DNA of 64,000 nt from Euryodendron excelsum (Eukaryota > Streptophyta > Magnoliopsida > Ericales > Pentaphylacaceae): assembly GCA_033060915.1 (NCBI GenBank), contig CM065394.1:33208001-33272000 (forward strand), written 5' to 3'. The notes beneath the pieces were generated by a model. That model made no database searches and had not been told where the DNA came from. It saw only the letters and a program-made list of their open reading frames with translations. Both the position numbers and the translations under genes were made by a program. Below, piece by piece: positions 11,973 through 24,604 of this stretch (position 1 is its first letter; each line of letters starts with the position of its first letter).

Positions 11973-14900
11973 TTAGAACATGGGCAATGCAAATGAATTT
12001 AAGTCACCGAATATAATGTCGTCCCCCTCGGCATAGCTGCTGGAGTCCTGGCAGTCGAAGTACGTCTGAATGTCATCGGGGAAGCTGCTCCGGGGAGGGT
12101 CAGACTCCGGAGTCATCGCCGGACAGTCAGCTGCCGACGTCCTCTCCAACATTTCCTTAAACTTTGATGACTGTAGCAGAAGCCCTAGGGCAGATGACGC
12201 GGTGGCACCGCCGGCCGGACGTGGCGGAAGTAAGGTTGCTTCGGTGGCGGAGCTAGAGCTTTGCTGTTGCTGGTGGAGGAAGCTTAGTCCCACTTCATTA
12301 CTAGGGTTTGAAATGGGAATAGCGTCAACGTTAGGGTTAGGGTTTGGTTGAGAGTTGTTAGGGTTGTTTTGGGTAGGTCGCTGCCACTTGATGTAACGGC
12401 TAAGGTCAAAGTTGGTAACGGCGTTAAGTCCCCTGTACTCTATAGCTGCCATGTCGTATGCAGTTGCTGCTTCTTCTTGGGTAGCTGCAGATAATAATAT
12501 TTAAGATAGGTTCATGTCAGGGCCAGTTTGGGAAAGAAATTAAGTGCAGATATAATGAATTCAGCCATTTAATTTGCTTGATAGATTTGGTGGAGGGTTG
12601 AAAATTTATTCCTTAGGGTTTGTAATCTTAAATAGCAGAACTAGCAGTTGAGAGTGGGTGATCCATATATATATATATATATATCTATATACATACACCA
12701 ACCACCTGTACATGCTTGCTTTTCATCACTTATTTTTTTATCTGCCATTACTCCATATGTCATGATTCTTGATTGACATGCATGTCTCTACTTAATTAAT
12801 TAATGACTACATGTGATAATGTTTTTAAAGGTCCTCTAATTAACTAACATAACTATATTCATTTGGCACCATCAAACACAACAAGGAGAGCTAGATTATC
12901 GGCATTTATATCGACATATGGCATAACAAGGTCCCTTAAGTGTGTGTATATATATAAATATAAATATATGCATAAAATTACCAACTTGGATTTGTTTCAT
13001 TTTTTTTAGTTTGTGGAAGGGTTTAGAAGATAATTATGTGATAGGGATGTTTTTGTGAGGTTGTTCTGGTTGGTAATCAAGGATTTCATTTTCATTTATT
13101 AAGGCTGATGTCCAAGGTTTTGTTGCCATCACAAGTTAATTGACCTAATGCAAAGTTGCTCAAAATCCTTGTGTGCAATCCTCAACCCTCCATATGCATT
13201 TTGCCCCATTTATTTCTCCATTAGGGATAAAAGATGGAATACCCCTAAGATTATTCTTAAATTTTTTCACTTGCAAAAACATGATTTATTGATAAAATAA
13301 AAAATGGTTTTACAGAATTATCCTTAACTTGATTTGTAATCTACTAGGTAAAGCATGTTATGCACCTATTAACAATTAAAGAATAATTTTATTATGAGAA
13401 TTTTGAAAAAATATATTTAGGAAAATCAGAATATATCATTAAAAGGGCACGCACTACTTAGTGCTACCATTGTTCTATTTGGCATTAAAATTGTTTCATT
13501 ATTTGTTTCTTGCTACTGGTTTTATTCATTTACTTATTTGATAAAACTAGCTAGAAGGGGACTGGAAAGAGGCCATATGGGAGAAGATTCTTTTCTTCTC
13601 ATTTTCCCCTTAAACAAAAGAAAAAATCTAGCTGATGAAAGAGAAAGAGATGAGATGTTTTGGCTTAAAATAATCAAAATAATTAACATAAAAAAAAAAT
13701 TTACCATAGGTCCCAAGGTAGAGATATTTGTTGCCAATAACCCTTCCAATTCGAGCCTCCCATCTTCCATTGTGATGGTGTCTGCATTTATATTCAATAT
13801 CCGGCAAATTTCAATGCCACGATCACACAAAGAAGAATATAGATACAACATTTATATGAGTGCATAGTAATGGCGATGGACACCTCAGTACTTGTTTCGA
13901 CAATTTAGGAACTTTGAATGCAATACAGGATCATTAATTTTTTTTCCTCAAAAACTTGTAGTCATGAGAAGGCAAAAGGAAGAAAAATCATTCACTGTGA
14001 GAGTATATTTATTGCCTCATGAAAATTCAATTATGTCCTCTATTTTTATGACATCTGGAGAAAAAGGATTATTTTACTTTCAAGGTTAAAAGTATGGCAG
14101 AGTGGATTTATTTTCCAGAGTGTACAACATTCTGAAATGATCCATCCAGTACTTCTACTGGATAATTGAAGCTGAACAAATTTTTATGATTTATTAAGAA
14201 AAATATTGACTTAATAAATTAAAGAAATCACATATAATACCTTGCTACACCTCTATATTTAGAGACTCCCCGAGAAAACCCGCTACTTTTTCTGCAGATA
14301 AGATACAAAAATAGAGTAATTTCAGTAAGAAATAGATTTATGTATCTTTAAATATCTGATTGATATCCATTAATATGGATAATTACCTTCTCAGAGAACC
14401 AATGTATTCTTCTCTTGCCTGACCCTCCATTTCTTTAAGCTCTTCTTCATAAGTTAACAGCTATATCATTGATTGGTAAATTACTTGATCAGTTGGAAAA
14501 TAGGATAAATGTAAAACTAATAATCAAATTTTTGGTAAGGAAATTTACTGGGAAGTTGAGGATGGTGTCTTGTCCCCAGTACTTCAACGCGGCTAAATCA
14601 TAAGCATGGGCTGCCGTTTCTTCGTCGTCGTAGGCCCCTAATAAATCCAGTAGTTTGAATTGGTTAAGATCCCATTGAAAAACCAAAACCAATATTCAAA
14701 ACACGTGAATATGTAATTATATACATTTAACCCAATTTAAATTTGGAGGGTTATTTTGAAAATGAAAGATAAGTAAGAATATAATGCATGAAACCGAACT
14801 TACCTAGATATACTGCATTTCAGTTGGATTCCACCATAACCATCACCGGAAAATCAGGAAGAAAATAAAAAATAAAAAAAAGAATTGTCAATAATAATTC

Positions 14901-15307
14901 AATAAAAAATGTAAAAAATAAAAATAAAAAGGTTAAAGAAAGTGAAGGAGATGATCAAGAACCTTGTCTTCCTTTCTTGTTCTGTGACTCGTTCCAGCAG
15001 TTCTTGTCCCACAAATGAGCTTCGTAGCGGCCCGTCCACCTATGCCTGAAACAATCATCAACAACACCCTTAACAAGAAAATCAAAGCAACCCATAAAGA
15101 TATATATATATATATATATATGTATAGAGAGAGAGAGTACCTGGTGACACCCCTATAGATCGAGCTACGCTGCGGGGGAGAATCTCGCTTGACGCTCTTT
15201 CGGGTTCTCTTTACCTTTGTTGCAGGCTGGTTGCTGTTTTTGCTGCTGCTGCTGCTGCTGCTAGTGTTTGAACTGTTCTTCTGGCTTTGCTCTGAGATCT
15301 TCCCCAT
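11973..15307 (-). CDS. WRI3: AP2/ERF transcription factor, WRINKLED3/4 type
   Basis: Coding exons on the minus strand, in order: 15141-15307, 14963-15045, 14804-14812, 14549-14637, 14387-14460, 14241-14291, 13705-13781 and 11973-12484, giving 353 residues with consistent phases. A Ser-rich, basic N-terminus (poly-Ser about 16-22, [11 protein letters not shown] about 31-41) precedes AP2 domain 1 (about 50-116, [16 protein letters not shown], 9-bp exon for VYL). The linker is [20 protein letters not shown], and AP2 domain 2 covers about 153-210 ([20 protein letters not shown]). The C-terminus has [15 protein letters not shown] and an acidic tail. The linker and tail match Arabidopsis At1g16060 (ADAP/WRI3) and At1g79700 (WRI4) better than WRI1. 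Such factors act in the nucleus on AW-box genes for fatty acid, cutin and stress responses. Whether this is the WRI3 or WRI4 orthologue cannot be settled here, so the symbol is provisional. Confidence 0.93.
14804..14812 (-). other. 9-bp micro-exon of the AP2 gene
   Basis: The nine bases TATATCTAG lie between an AG acceptor and a GTAAGT donor. They complete V-Y-L-G between AP2 half-domains. This micro-exon is a known hallmark of AINTEGUMENTA/WRINKLED genes, and its phase (1 to 1) fits the flanking exons exactly. Confidence 0.9.
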
Positions 15308-15442
15308 TAAACTTCACCAAGAAAGCTCCACTCGTTAAGGTAGAGAGAGAGAGAGAGAGATAAATATGACCGGATCGTCCAATGAGAGGACATATATAGT
15401 AATGGAGGTGTGGAAATATAGGGTGCTGTTATGGGGTGGCAA

Positions 15443-15500
<58 letters not shown>

Positions 15501-17831
15501 GGCTGAGGTGCAGTGGGTGTTTGTGGCCGTCTATAAGCGGCCCTAGTGTTGAGTCTCTTCTACTTTGTCCTCACTTGTTCTTTGTGTTATGTGCTGTTCC
15601 AGTTATATTGAAATTGATGTGGTTTTTTTTTTTTTTTTTTGTTCTGCCCTTTTATGCCCAATTTGTATTGGACATTTGGGACTTAGCCCCCAATCAGACT
15701 TTTCTGCTGTAATTTATATCACAACCAGTTTTTGTTCTCTCTGTTTTTACCATCCATTTTGTTCTCTCTCTCCTCCCCTGCTTGGGTGTGTAATCAGATA
15801 TTTTCGTTTTTTCTAATTTCTACAATTGGAAAATTTCGTTGTTATAGAATTTGTTTCGCACAAAAACTCTAGTAAAATAATGGGGTTCCGGAATTTTTGA
15901 AATTATGAGTCAGAATGATAGATGTTTTAGTTAAGAAGGAGAGAATAACAAATAATCACATCATTCTTTATAAAAAATTATATACACAAAATCTGTTTAT
16001 ATGATATTATTCTCTTCGATTCCGAAGAAAAAAAAAATTCTAGAGTTGCCTCCTCCATTATACGGTATTTCTTGAGTTTTGGAATAATTTTCTTGAGCAG
16101 TGCTATAAAAATAGAAAAAGAGTAACAATATACAAGCATTAAAAATATATATAGAATGATTTGGTTGAGTTATTGGCTTATCATTTTAAAATAAAGAACT
16201 CACGAAAATGTCTTTTAAGTACAAAAATATCATTATCACATTATTTTAATTTTCTTGAGCAGTGCAACACAAATAGAAGAAGGGCAATTATATGCATGCA
16301 TAAAATATATACATATGTGTGTATATATATCTGTAAAGTATACAGAATGAAATGGTTGAGTTATGTGCTTATAAAAAAACCCACCAAGATACTCTTTAAC
16401 TACAAAATTACCATTGATAAATTATTCTGCTATAAAATTTTCTACAAAAATTTGAAAGAAAGACGTTTTCTATAGAAAATTATACAAAAAATTATATACA
16501 AAATGATGTGACATAATTTTGCTTAAAAGACTTATTTATGCAACTGGTAAACTAAAAGAAATGCCACTGTCCACATTAACCCATAAAAGATTCAGTATAA
16601 AAATTATGCAGGAACAAAAATTTTCAATAATCGTTCACCCACTTATCATTGTTGAACACAATCATTGGTCTAGTAGAAGCTAATAACTCCAGTGGCACCT
16701 ATTGTACTATACCTCCCTTCAAGTCGGGGTCAAGTTCTGATTGAGAGAGGTAACAATGAATCTAGCTTATGAAATAAGTTTACATAACCAGCAAAAGAAT
16801 TTGATAATATTTTGCCAAATAAAGGAATAAAGAATTCCTACTAAATAACTTATTTTATCTTAGGATTGAGTATTCCAGTGTGTTTGAATTACTTATCCTG
16901 ACTTTTTTTTTAACACAATTTACGAACACCAAATTATTTAGGCTTATCCATCAAACAAACGTGACCTATAAATTTACAAAGTCCTTTTGTTCTTTGACAT
17001 TTCGAAGTCATGTGTGCCAATTTGAGTAATTTCACAGGAAGTAGTTTACTATATTATATGAAGAGCATGTCTACTAAACTTATTTTCTTCTTTTCGTTTT
17101 GGGAATTTTTTTTTTCCGAATATATGAAGGTAAGATCATGATTTTAGGTTTCTCTATGATTTTTCTCTTTTGTGCGTTTGATGGGTTTCTATAGTCTTAT
17201 TGAAAAGCTAAAATCTATTTAAGTGATAGTAATTTATACTACCAAGTACCAAACCACTGAATATATGCTACTTGTTGCCTATTTTATGTAACTTTACAGA
17301 TTTTAATATAAAAATAGTATTGTGATTTTAGGTACTATTTACATTACAATATTTTTTATGCATTTGATGGGTCTCCTATAAACTACTGTAAAACTTAAAT
17401 TTATTTAAATTATAGTAATTCATACTACCGTACGTATTACTAAAAATATACTACTCATTCCGTATTTTATGCAACTTTACAAGCCACTTTCCCTCAGTGT
17501 GTGTTCAGAACTTAAGAAAGAAAGAGAAATAAAAAAAATAATAATAATAAGTTTCTTTTCTTCTTGTGTTTGGTTCCTAACTTGTAAGGGAAAAGAAAAA
17601 ATTTTGATTAATTTATTTTCCTTGTTATTTTTCCATTATTTTCTTCTTGTTTTAAAAATAATAATTCCTTTATTATCTTTTTTGCTCCTTTCTAGAAATA
17701 TAAGTTACTATCTTCTTCTTTTTCCTTACAAAATAAGTACATTTCTTAAAATTTCAAGCCTTCCTTCCCTTCTCTTCTATATTTACTATTTAGTTGTTTA
17801 CTTCCATAAATTCCAAACACACTCTTGAAAA
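15308..17831. other. Promoter side of the AP2 gene and AT-rich spacer
   Basis: Just upstream of the AP2 start are (GA)n tracts at about 15341-15360 and a 54-bp run at 15445-15498, possibly 5' UTR or promoter. A T-run lies near 15624-15640. The rest to 17831 is AT-rich, with the short phrase 'ataaagtatacagaatga/atatatagaatgatttggttgagtta' repeated near 16150 and 16340. No gene is supported. Confidence 0.5.
15445..15498. repeat. (GA)27 microsatellite
   Basis: A perfect GA run about 140 bp upstream of the AP2 gene start codon. Confidence 0.95.
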
Positions 17832-18058
17832 CTTGTTTGGAACTTCGGGGAGGGGAGATAAAGAGAAACGAAAAAATATATTTTTCTTTACTATTTGGTT
17901 ATATAAAAAAAATTAAAGTAAAGGAAAGAGAGAGTTTTATTTTTTTTTAAAAAAATTTCTCCCTTTCTATCATTTTTGCTTTTCTTTAAAATTAAACAAG
18001 AAAATAAATTTCTTTTAATTATTTTCTTTTCTTTTCCCTCCTTCGAGTTTTAAACAAG
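17832..18058. mobile_element. Possible small MITE
   Basis: The left end 'cttgtttggaacttcggggaggg' and the right end, read on the other strand as 'cttgtttaaaactcgaaggaggg', form inverted repeats around a poly-purine/poly-pyrimidine core. No coding capacity and no certain target duplication. Confidence 0.35.
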
Positions 18059-18137
18059 ATGTAAATATTCATCTCTGTTTGAAATCACCGGCGCACCTCC
18101 ATCATTGTCTTTTTATTTTTTAAGTTTCACAAGTTAC

Positions 18138-18522
18138 TAGGGTTGAACATTGGGTGAGGTGGGCCTACACACAAAAATATTTCTATCGGGCTCAAAACTA
18201 AATCTTAAGCTCCCCAATTAAAAAATTGTATTTCCAAGCTCGTCCAAGTCTGCTCATTTAACATAAACTTTGTTTAATACATAATTTTTTCTTTATAAAT
18301 AATATTAAATAACATAAAATTTATCTATATATATACATATATATAATATTAAAATATAAAATTTTATTATTTTTTATATATATTTTGAATCAAACCAAAC
18401 TTTAAAAATAATTTTTAAATTCACCTATTAAATTAATTGACCCTAAAAAAATTCTCAAGTCCTGTAGCTTGTAAGTGAGTTTGGATGGGCCATCGGCCTC
18501 CCTGGGCCAATGGCGACCCCTA
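18138..18522. mobile_element. hAT-like MITE with degraded 8-bp target duplication
   Basis: The element begins TAGGGTTGAACATTGG and, on the opposite strand, its other end begins TAGGGGTCGCCATTGG. The flanking 8-mers are caagttac and caagccac, matching at six of eight positions with two T/C changes. The 385-bp size, TAGGG termini and 8-bp duplication fit a non-autonomous hAT element. Confidence 0.55.
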
Positions 18523-18979
18523 CAAGCCACCCTCCCTTAAACTTTCATCGCTGTTCAATGCCACCGCCATAATGGGTTTGTGGGGCAACGTTCAGAAAGT
18601 CGATTGATTGAATGCTTGCTACTACTTTGATTTTTTGTTTATCTACTCATGAGTGTCAATTCTTACTTAAAAGACGGTTTGTGGAGGGATAGTGGTTCTG
18701 AAGTTCATGGACCCAGCTGATTGAAGCGTACCAGCTATTCTTTGAAATTCCTACAAGAACATATATACTGTTGCTGAAGAAACTCAACGAACAATGACCG
18801 ACTTTAATTATTTTTCTGTCACTGCAAAATTGGTTGGTCGGTAAACCATCTGAACCTAGCGTTTCCCGTGGATTCATTTTCTTGGTATGTGAAATACCCC
18901 AAGGTAATGGGGAAATGAACGTGCATTGATGACAATTTGACTCGAAATTCAAACCCAGTTGCTCTTAATAGTAAGAGTT

Positions 18980-19435
18980 TAGGGTATTAATAAACGAGTT
19001 AAAAGAGTGGGGTATGAAAAAAAATATATAATCTAATGCGAGTTTGAGAAGGGGTAGGGTTTAGGTCACCTGCCTCATCCCAAATCAAACCCCGGCTTGA
19101 ATATATTATGAAATCTTTAAATTCTTCTAACATATTTTAATAATAAAAAATATTGTTGGTATATATAAGTATATGGTAGGGTTTTAATCTTCTTATTCTT
19201 CTACTATATTTTTATTATTTTTGTTTTTAGAGAATCATTTTTATTTGGAGATTTTATCTTGGTTTAACTTGTTTCAATTCATACTTCGATTAGCTTAAAT
19301 GGGGCAGAAATCGATTGGAACAGGGAGGTTCAACCAGTCACGGATTTAAAAAAAAATATAGGTTGAAGCTTTTTTGATTAAGGGCGAGGGAAGACCTAAC
19401 CTAACCCAACTAAACTCGTCTAGTTGTCATCCCTA
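18980..19435. mobile_element. Second hAT-like MITE candidate
   Basis: The left end TAGGGTATTAATAAACGAGTT resembles the right end on the other strand, TAGGGATGACAACTAGACGAG. The interior has the 'gggtttaggtcacctgcctcatcccaaa' type of sequence seen in hAT MITEs. No matching 8-bp flanks were found, so the borders are tentative. Confidence 0.35.
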
Positions 19436-19440
19436 ACTGG

Positions 19441-20010
19441 GAAGGCTACATTAAGTTTCCATCGTGAACTTCTCATCATTTTGGGCCAGAGGCCTCTTAC
19501 CGGGTAATCTTGTTGTTACACAGGCACAGTTTGACAATGGCTGGCTGTTTATATTCGGAGCTGATCGAGGATTCTTCCAATTGAGCTGCAATTTTTTGTG
19601 CCTAAAGGTGATCCCAGCACACCTCTCCTTCCAGCTGAGATGTTGAAGATGAAAGGTGATGATATACTTGAATCTGATGGAATTGAAATGGAATCCATTG
19701 TCACAGCGCTTGACCAAAACTTAGTGAGCATTTTATATGCAACTTCAGAGCAGAATGGTTCTATGGATATCTGAAGGAAGCCAGAAGGCAAGTATTTCTA
19801 CTCATTTGCCGACCAGAAAGAAGCCGTGGTGCGCCTGATTTGAAGTCCTTCCTTAGAAGTCACTTCCAAGCACACCGAGGAAAATCATCTATGCCAGCAT
19901 GCTTATTCTATTTGCGCTATGATTTCAGCTATGGAGCCAAGCTTTCCTTGTCCCATTGCAAGTCCTGCACAAGCAACTGGAGAGCTTGTAGCTGCAGAGA
20001 CTGAAGCACA
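19441..20010 (+). pseudogene. Broken, unidentified gene fragment
   Basis: A plus-strand stretch with protein-like composition but no intact frame. One frame reads FVPKGDPSTPLLPAEMLKMK and continues to a TGA at about 19771-19773. A neighbouring frame then reads EARRQVFLLICRPERSRG and PDLKSFLRSHFQAHRG. No initiation codon, splice frame or known domain could be assigned. It may be a truncated or retrotransposed copy, or simply chance coding-like sequence. I do not recognise the parent gene. Confidence 0.3.
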
Positions 20011-20766
20011 TTGTTTTTTCTTTTATTTTGTTCTATTCCCTAATTTACTAGTTGAAAGGACAGCAGCTCGAAGTTTGAGAAATTTGAACGTGGACCCGGT
20101 ACATGTTTGTTATGTTGTATCGTATCATTTGGTACGAATGATTACATATTCCACCTTCCTGCAGTAGCATTCATCCTCCCAAGATGATTTGGCATCAAAT
20201 ATGTTCTGAATCTAGTAAAAGAATTGCCCTTTTTAACTTTTCTTGCATTTGTTCTGGGAAGAGAATCTTTTTTTTATGATCAGATCCGAATCATATAGAA
20301 CATGAGCAGGGTCCGTAAAATCTAGTAAAATGGTTTATCTATTTCACTTATTTAAGATTGAATAGTATGAAAATGCATTCATTTCCTGTTAGTCTGTATA
20401 GATTGGTTTACGTAAGTTCCATTGAAGTTCCGTTTGTTTTAGAGAAAAGGAAAAGCAGTGGAAAAGAAATAAAATCCTGGTATATTGGCAACCATTTTCC
20501 TCAGCAGCCATAGCTTAATGCATTAGTCCCAGTAGCTACCTGAATTGCTCTTAAACATATACATTTACAAGCATACAATTTTTACAGGAAACCAATATAT
20601 ACAATTGCATTATTAGAATTCAGAAAAATCACAAATTGCATTGATATGTTCTATATATGATTTCAACAGACAAAATTACATTCTGAAATACTACCCTGCC
20701 AATGGGTTACTTGGCTTCAATTGAAATAAATATATTAACAACTAAACACAGATTCTAATCATCTGT

Positions 20767-22213
20767 TCATATGAAACTGCAAGTCTCTTTCGCAAATCCT
20801 AACTTAGATTCCTTAGAATCATACACAACCCTGATATTTCTTTGCTGATAATTCCCAATAATTGCAGTTTCATCTTCGAACGAAAGGCTCGCGAGGGCCA
20901 AACAGACCTGAGATGCATCAGCCTTTACAAAATAGAAAATCCCAGTAACATCCACATTCAGCTCAGCACTACCCTCAAAGTTCATCCTCATTGTAGGAAC
21001 GTTCACTTCTTGATATCCAGAGAGGTTAAAGCAAGTGTCCAAGATCGAAAACCCTGGTGCTGTTGGAAACCCTGAAAATTGATTCAGAAACTCAGCCTTC
21101 AGAGCCCTGTAAATCGACGGTGCAAGCCTTGTAATGACAGTCCCTGAGTCAATCAGAATTCCACCATTTCCAAAGCTTGGAGCTTGTAAAGCCAACCCAC
21201 CAATACTCATTCCAGTGAGGTTGAGAAAATAGAAGGTGGAGAGCTGTGGATTTGGAACCATTCTAGTGTAAGAAATTGGTGTTGAATTCTTGTAAACAGA
21301 GGAATCACCGCCGAAAATTAATGAACCAGAAGCCTCAGCATCAGCTTCAGAATCAGTTGAAGGCAAACAGTAGGAGAAAACTCCTCCAAACATGCCGGAA
21401 GTCTGAGAAATCAATGAAAGGTTACTCCTTCCAAGACCCATAAGACCCGAAGCTCCCCCAAACAGACCCTTGTTGTCCTTGCCACACCCAAATACAAAAT
21501 TATCCATGGGAGTGCTTCCAAGTTTGAGATGATCAACGGCTAGCTCGCCACGAGTGTATGAACCATCGCCATAGCTAACAAGATAGTTACAGATTGGCGG
21601 GTTAGTTCCGCAAACGCCTGAATTCCCGGTAGCTAATTGCAGAGACTGACAAGTAGTTGAATTACAAGAGACAGATTGGTATGAAGGAGATTTGGAAGGG
21701 TTGAAGAGAGGGTCTTGTTGATTGTAACACAATTGGCAAGGCTGACATTGAACCCATGTGAGATCACTGCCTGTGTCGACAATTAGTGTCATGTTTCGAC
21801 CACCCAATTCTAACGTGACAATGTAGTTTAGAGTCTGAAGTTCAATCCCAGAAGTTAGAGGGATTTTAATCTGTGGGAGGTCTTGAATTAGGCCGGAGGC
21901 CATGTTTTTTATCCGGGATTGTAATGACTTAACTCGAATATCGTCAGAAATTAAGCGTTTCTGAAGCCTTTCATTCCAGTCATTCATCAGTCCAGAACAG
22001 AAGTCCCTGTGCTTCATTTCCAATATGGTGGCACCGTTCTCTCTCCCTGAATATTCAAACAAAAAATGAGAAAACTCAGTTCAAGGTTGTGTATTAATAT
22101 AATCTACCTCAAAAGAAGAAGAAGAAATGATATGTTTGTAAACTTTATCCTAAAATAAGTAAAGACAAGATAAGCTTTATCCTAAACAGAGTCCCCACCC
22201 TACTCACCTGTAC

Positions 22214-22255
<42 letters not shown>

Positions 22256-22553
22256 TGTTTACCATAAAGCATAAAAGTAGTTATAGATAATGGATCCCAA
22301 AGTAAGGAGCTATAAATAAAGCTAAAGCTAAGCTAATGCCACCATTGTTTGACAAGCTTTCTGTTCTTTTAATCTGTTAACACTCACTTGTTTTCTGAGA
22401 GGAGCAACTTGGAATGCCACTGTACTTTTTCCACTGAAATCTCTGCAATGGGAGTACTGCCTTCTCTCCATAACTGTAAACCTCATTTGCAACACTCAGG
22501 TGAATTAGGAGAAGAGAGAGCATCAAAGGAAAAAGATATGTTGCTTCTACCAT
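20767..22553 (-). CDS. Nepenthesin-type aspartic protease (A1B family)
   Basis: Two coding exons, 22388-22553 and 20767-22046, joined over a GTGAGT donor and an ATTCAG acceptor, give 481 residues. Residues 1 to about 22 form a signal peptide with a hydrophobic core (LFPLMLSLLLIHLSVA). A propeptide follows, with Arg/Lys clusters and the MKHRD motif typical of this family. The mature enzyme carries the catalytic motifs DTGSDLTWVQC (Asp about 146) and DSGTVITRL (Asp about 355), the Tyr-flap region SYGDGSYTRGEL, and the Cys-rich nepenthesin insertion (CQPCQLCYNQQDPLF). Both aspartates are present, so an active secreted or vacuolar endopeptidase is expected. The closest Arabidopsis relatives are atypical proteases such as the At1g79720 product. 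That gene also lies beside a WRI4 gene, which supports orthology. Substrates are unknown. Confidence 0.92.
22216..22251. repeat. (GA)n in the protease intron
   Basis: A GA run of about 18 units within the 341-bp intron of the aspartic protease gene. Confidence 0.9.
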
Positions 22554-22604
22554 CGTAGAGGATGGTAAAGAAAGATAAGAAAGTTGCAGAGAAAAAGGAA
22601 ATTA

Positions 22605-22606
<2 letters not shown>

Positions 22607-22649
<43 letters not shown>
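22607..22649. repeat. (GA)n upstream of the protease gene
   Basis: About 21 GA units starting 53 bp upstream of the protease ATG, so within its 5' UTR or core promoter. On the gene's strand it reads as a CT tract, the pyrimidine-patch type common at plant promoters. Confidence 0.9.
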
Positions 22650-22653
<4 letters not shown>

Positions 22654-22889
22654 GAGATTCTTGGGAGTTGGAGTTTGGCATGAGAACAAATGGAGGGTTG
22701 GCTTGAGGACCCACAGTTACATGAGAAATTATTGGTGTTTCACGTGCAGGTACTTGGAAAAAAGAAGTCCTCTGTTCCTTGGTGGGTTTCATGAACTAGT
22801 GATTTACAGCGATTTCATTGGTTTGTTCAGTTTCAAGAGATAAGGACTCACCCCTTCACGGAATGCACTGTCGCAACTTACCAACACAC

Positions 22890-22891
<2 letters not shown>

Positions 22892-22952
<61 letters not shown>
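22892..22952. repeat. (GA)n microsatellite
   Basis: A perfect run of about 30 GA units in the protease upstream region. Confidence 0.95.
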
Positions 22953-22956
<4 letters not shown>

Positions 22957-24600
22957 ACATGGGACTTCAGATACAGTTTCAAGTACACTGTATTTTCCAC
23001 TTGAGGACCATTGTTTGACAATTTAAGTGCATTTTGGGCGTAGAGAACTAAAATCGAGCTCTTGAACTGCAAACACTGTTTGGGAGGACTTTGATCTTGG
23101 TGTTTGGCCCCACAGAGGCAAAGCGAGCAACAGCATCTTAACACCACCTGGGTCCATTCCCATTGATGAGATCAAAATTTTCATGAACACCATAAATATC
23201 TACCTTGGCATTCAATTTCCATTAAGTATTTAGGAGATGAGTTTCAGTCTCTTCCATGGTTGAGGTTTGTGCTAGGCACCTGTAGGCCCTGCCATATTAA
23301 GTTGTATGCTGGGTTTGTTGCAGATTACAGTTGGATGAATTTTCTCTTGTTGATGAACAATCCAAGTTTTGAGATCTTACAGAGAAGAATGTCAAACTTG
23401 AAATGGGTCTGGTATGGGCCCTGTAATAGGGCATTAAAGACCTGATTGCACATGCTTTCTGAGTCTTCAGAAGCCCATTGCAGAACCAATCCAAGCCCAG
23501 TTTTCTCTCCTCTGGCTCTGATCAGAAAGAGTGATAAGATATCTGAGCCAGCCCGCCAATACTATGCAGTTGGTAGGATGTAGAGCCATATGGTAGAAAC
23601 GGGGTGTGATCGAGTATGTGTGGTAGTTTGAGGCCCAATGATCCGGCCCGCCAAAATCATCCAGTTTAGACAGGGGCCTAGTTGGTAGCTTGTAGCACCA
23701 TCTCCGTTAATGTGGATTAAGATGCTTTTTCAATCAAACAACTGACTTTAAATCTTCACTGTCATCCTTCTTTTTTTCCTTTTTTTTTTTTCTCCTTTTT
23801 TTGCTTAGTGAATTCTTTACAAAAAAAAAAAATAATATTCTTTTAAAAAATTCCACCAGAATTATGTGACAGTGAATTGTTATAATTAAGAGTCATTATA
23901 ATATGTGTTTTGCTCTAAAGTTGATTGTTTTTATCTAACAATATTATTTTGGTGATAAATTCGGCATAAATTTTTCTGTTTGCATAGCTTTTTTCCTTAT
24001 ATCATCGAAGTAGTAAGAATAAAAATACTAATCTTTTAGAATTTTTGCACCCAAAGAGAAATTATACCTTTCCAAATAAAAAAATAGGGCATATCTTATG
24101 GTTTTACTAATAGGACACTCTTTAAGAGACTTCCACTCAATATCTAAACAACTAAGATACATATATACCACCAACTAGATGCTATTGAATCACATCAATA
24201 TTAAAAATCTCCATTAACATGCTTGGTAAAAGGTAATGACAGATGAAATTAACCAAAAAAAATTTGATAAGAAAATCCCTCATAAAAATTACATACATTA
24301 ATTTAGTAGCATAGAATCGAATTTGAGAATTATTAGATCAAGAGCCGAGCTAGAAAATATTCCTTGGTCCAATAAATATGTCACAATTAAGATATATGAT
24401 ACATAGCTAAATTGACCACAATCTGAAAAAAATCAACTTGGATTTAGACCGTTAACCGGATTATTGGAACGTGCGAGTGGGCTTGCAGCCGCCAGAATCA
24501 TTAGCTGCCACGCGTCTTTCTAATTTCGGACACAGCACAGCCAATTTTGCATTATTGCCAACTTTATCCACAAAGCCGTCTCGTATTCATATTCCCCATT
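22953..24600. other. Intergenic, no gene seen
   Basis: Spacer between the divergently transcribed protease and TRF-like genes. It is AT-rich with T and A runs near 23770-23835. Short open frames show no family resemblance. Confidence 0.5.
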
Positions 24601-24604
24601 AATT

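Noticed and set aside
12330..12360. Telomere-like 'gttagggttagggtttgg' inside the AP2 exon
   Set aside because: It is only about two repeats and encodes Asn-Pro repeats in the reading frame; no telomeric array.
13538..13867. 109-residue plus-strand frame
   Set aside because: It overlaps an intron and exon 7 of the minus-strand AP2 gene and is an antisense shadow.
15431..15816. Open frames over GA and T runs near the AP2 promoter
   Set aside because: They arise from simple repeats and have no family resemblance.
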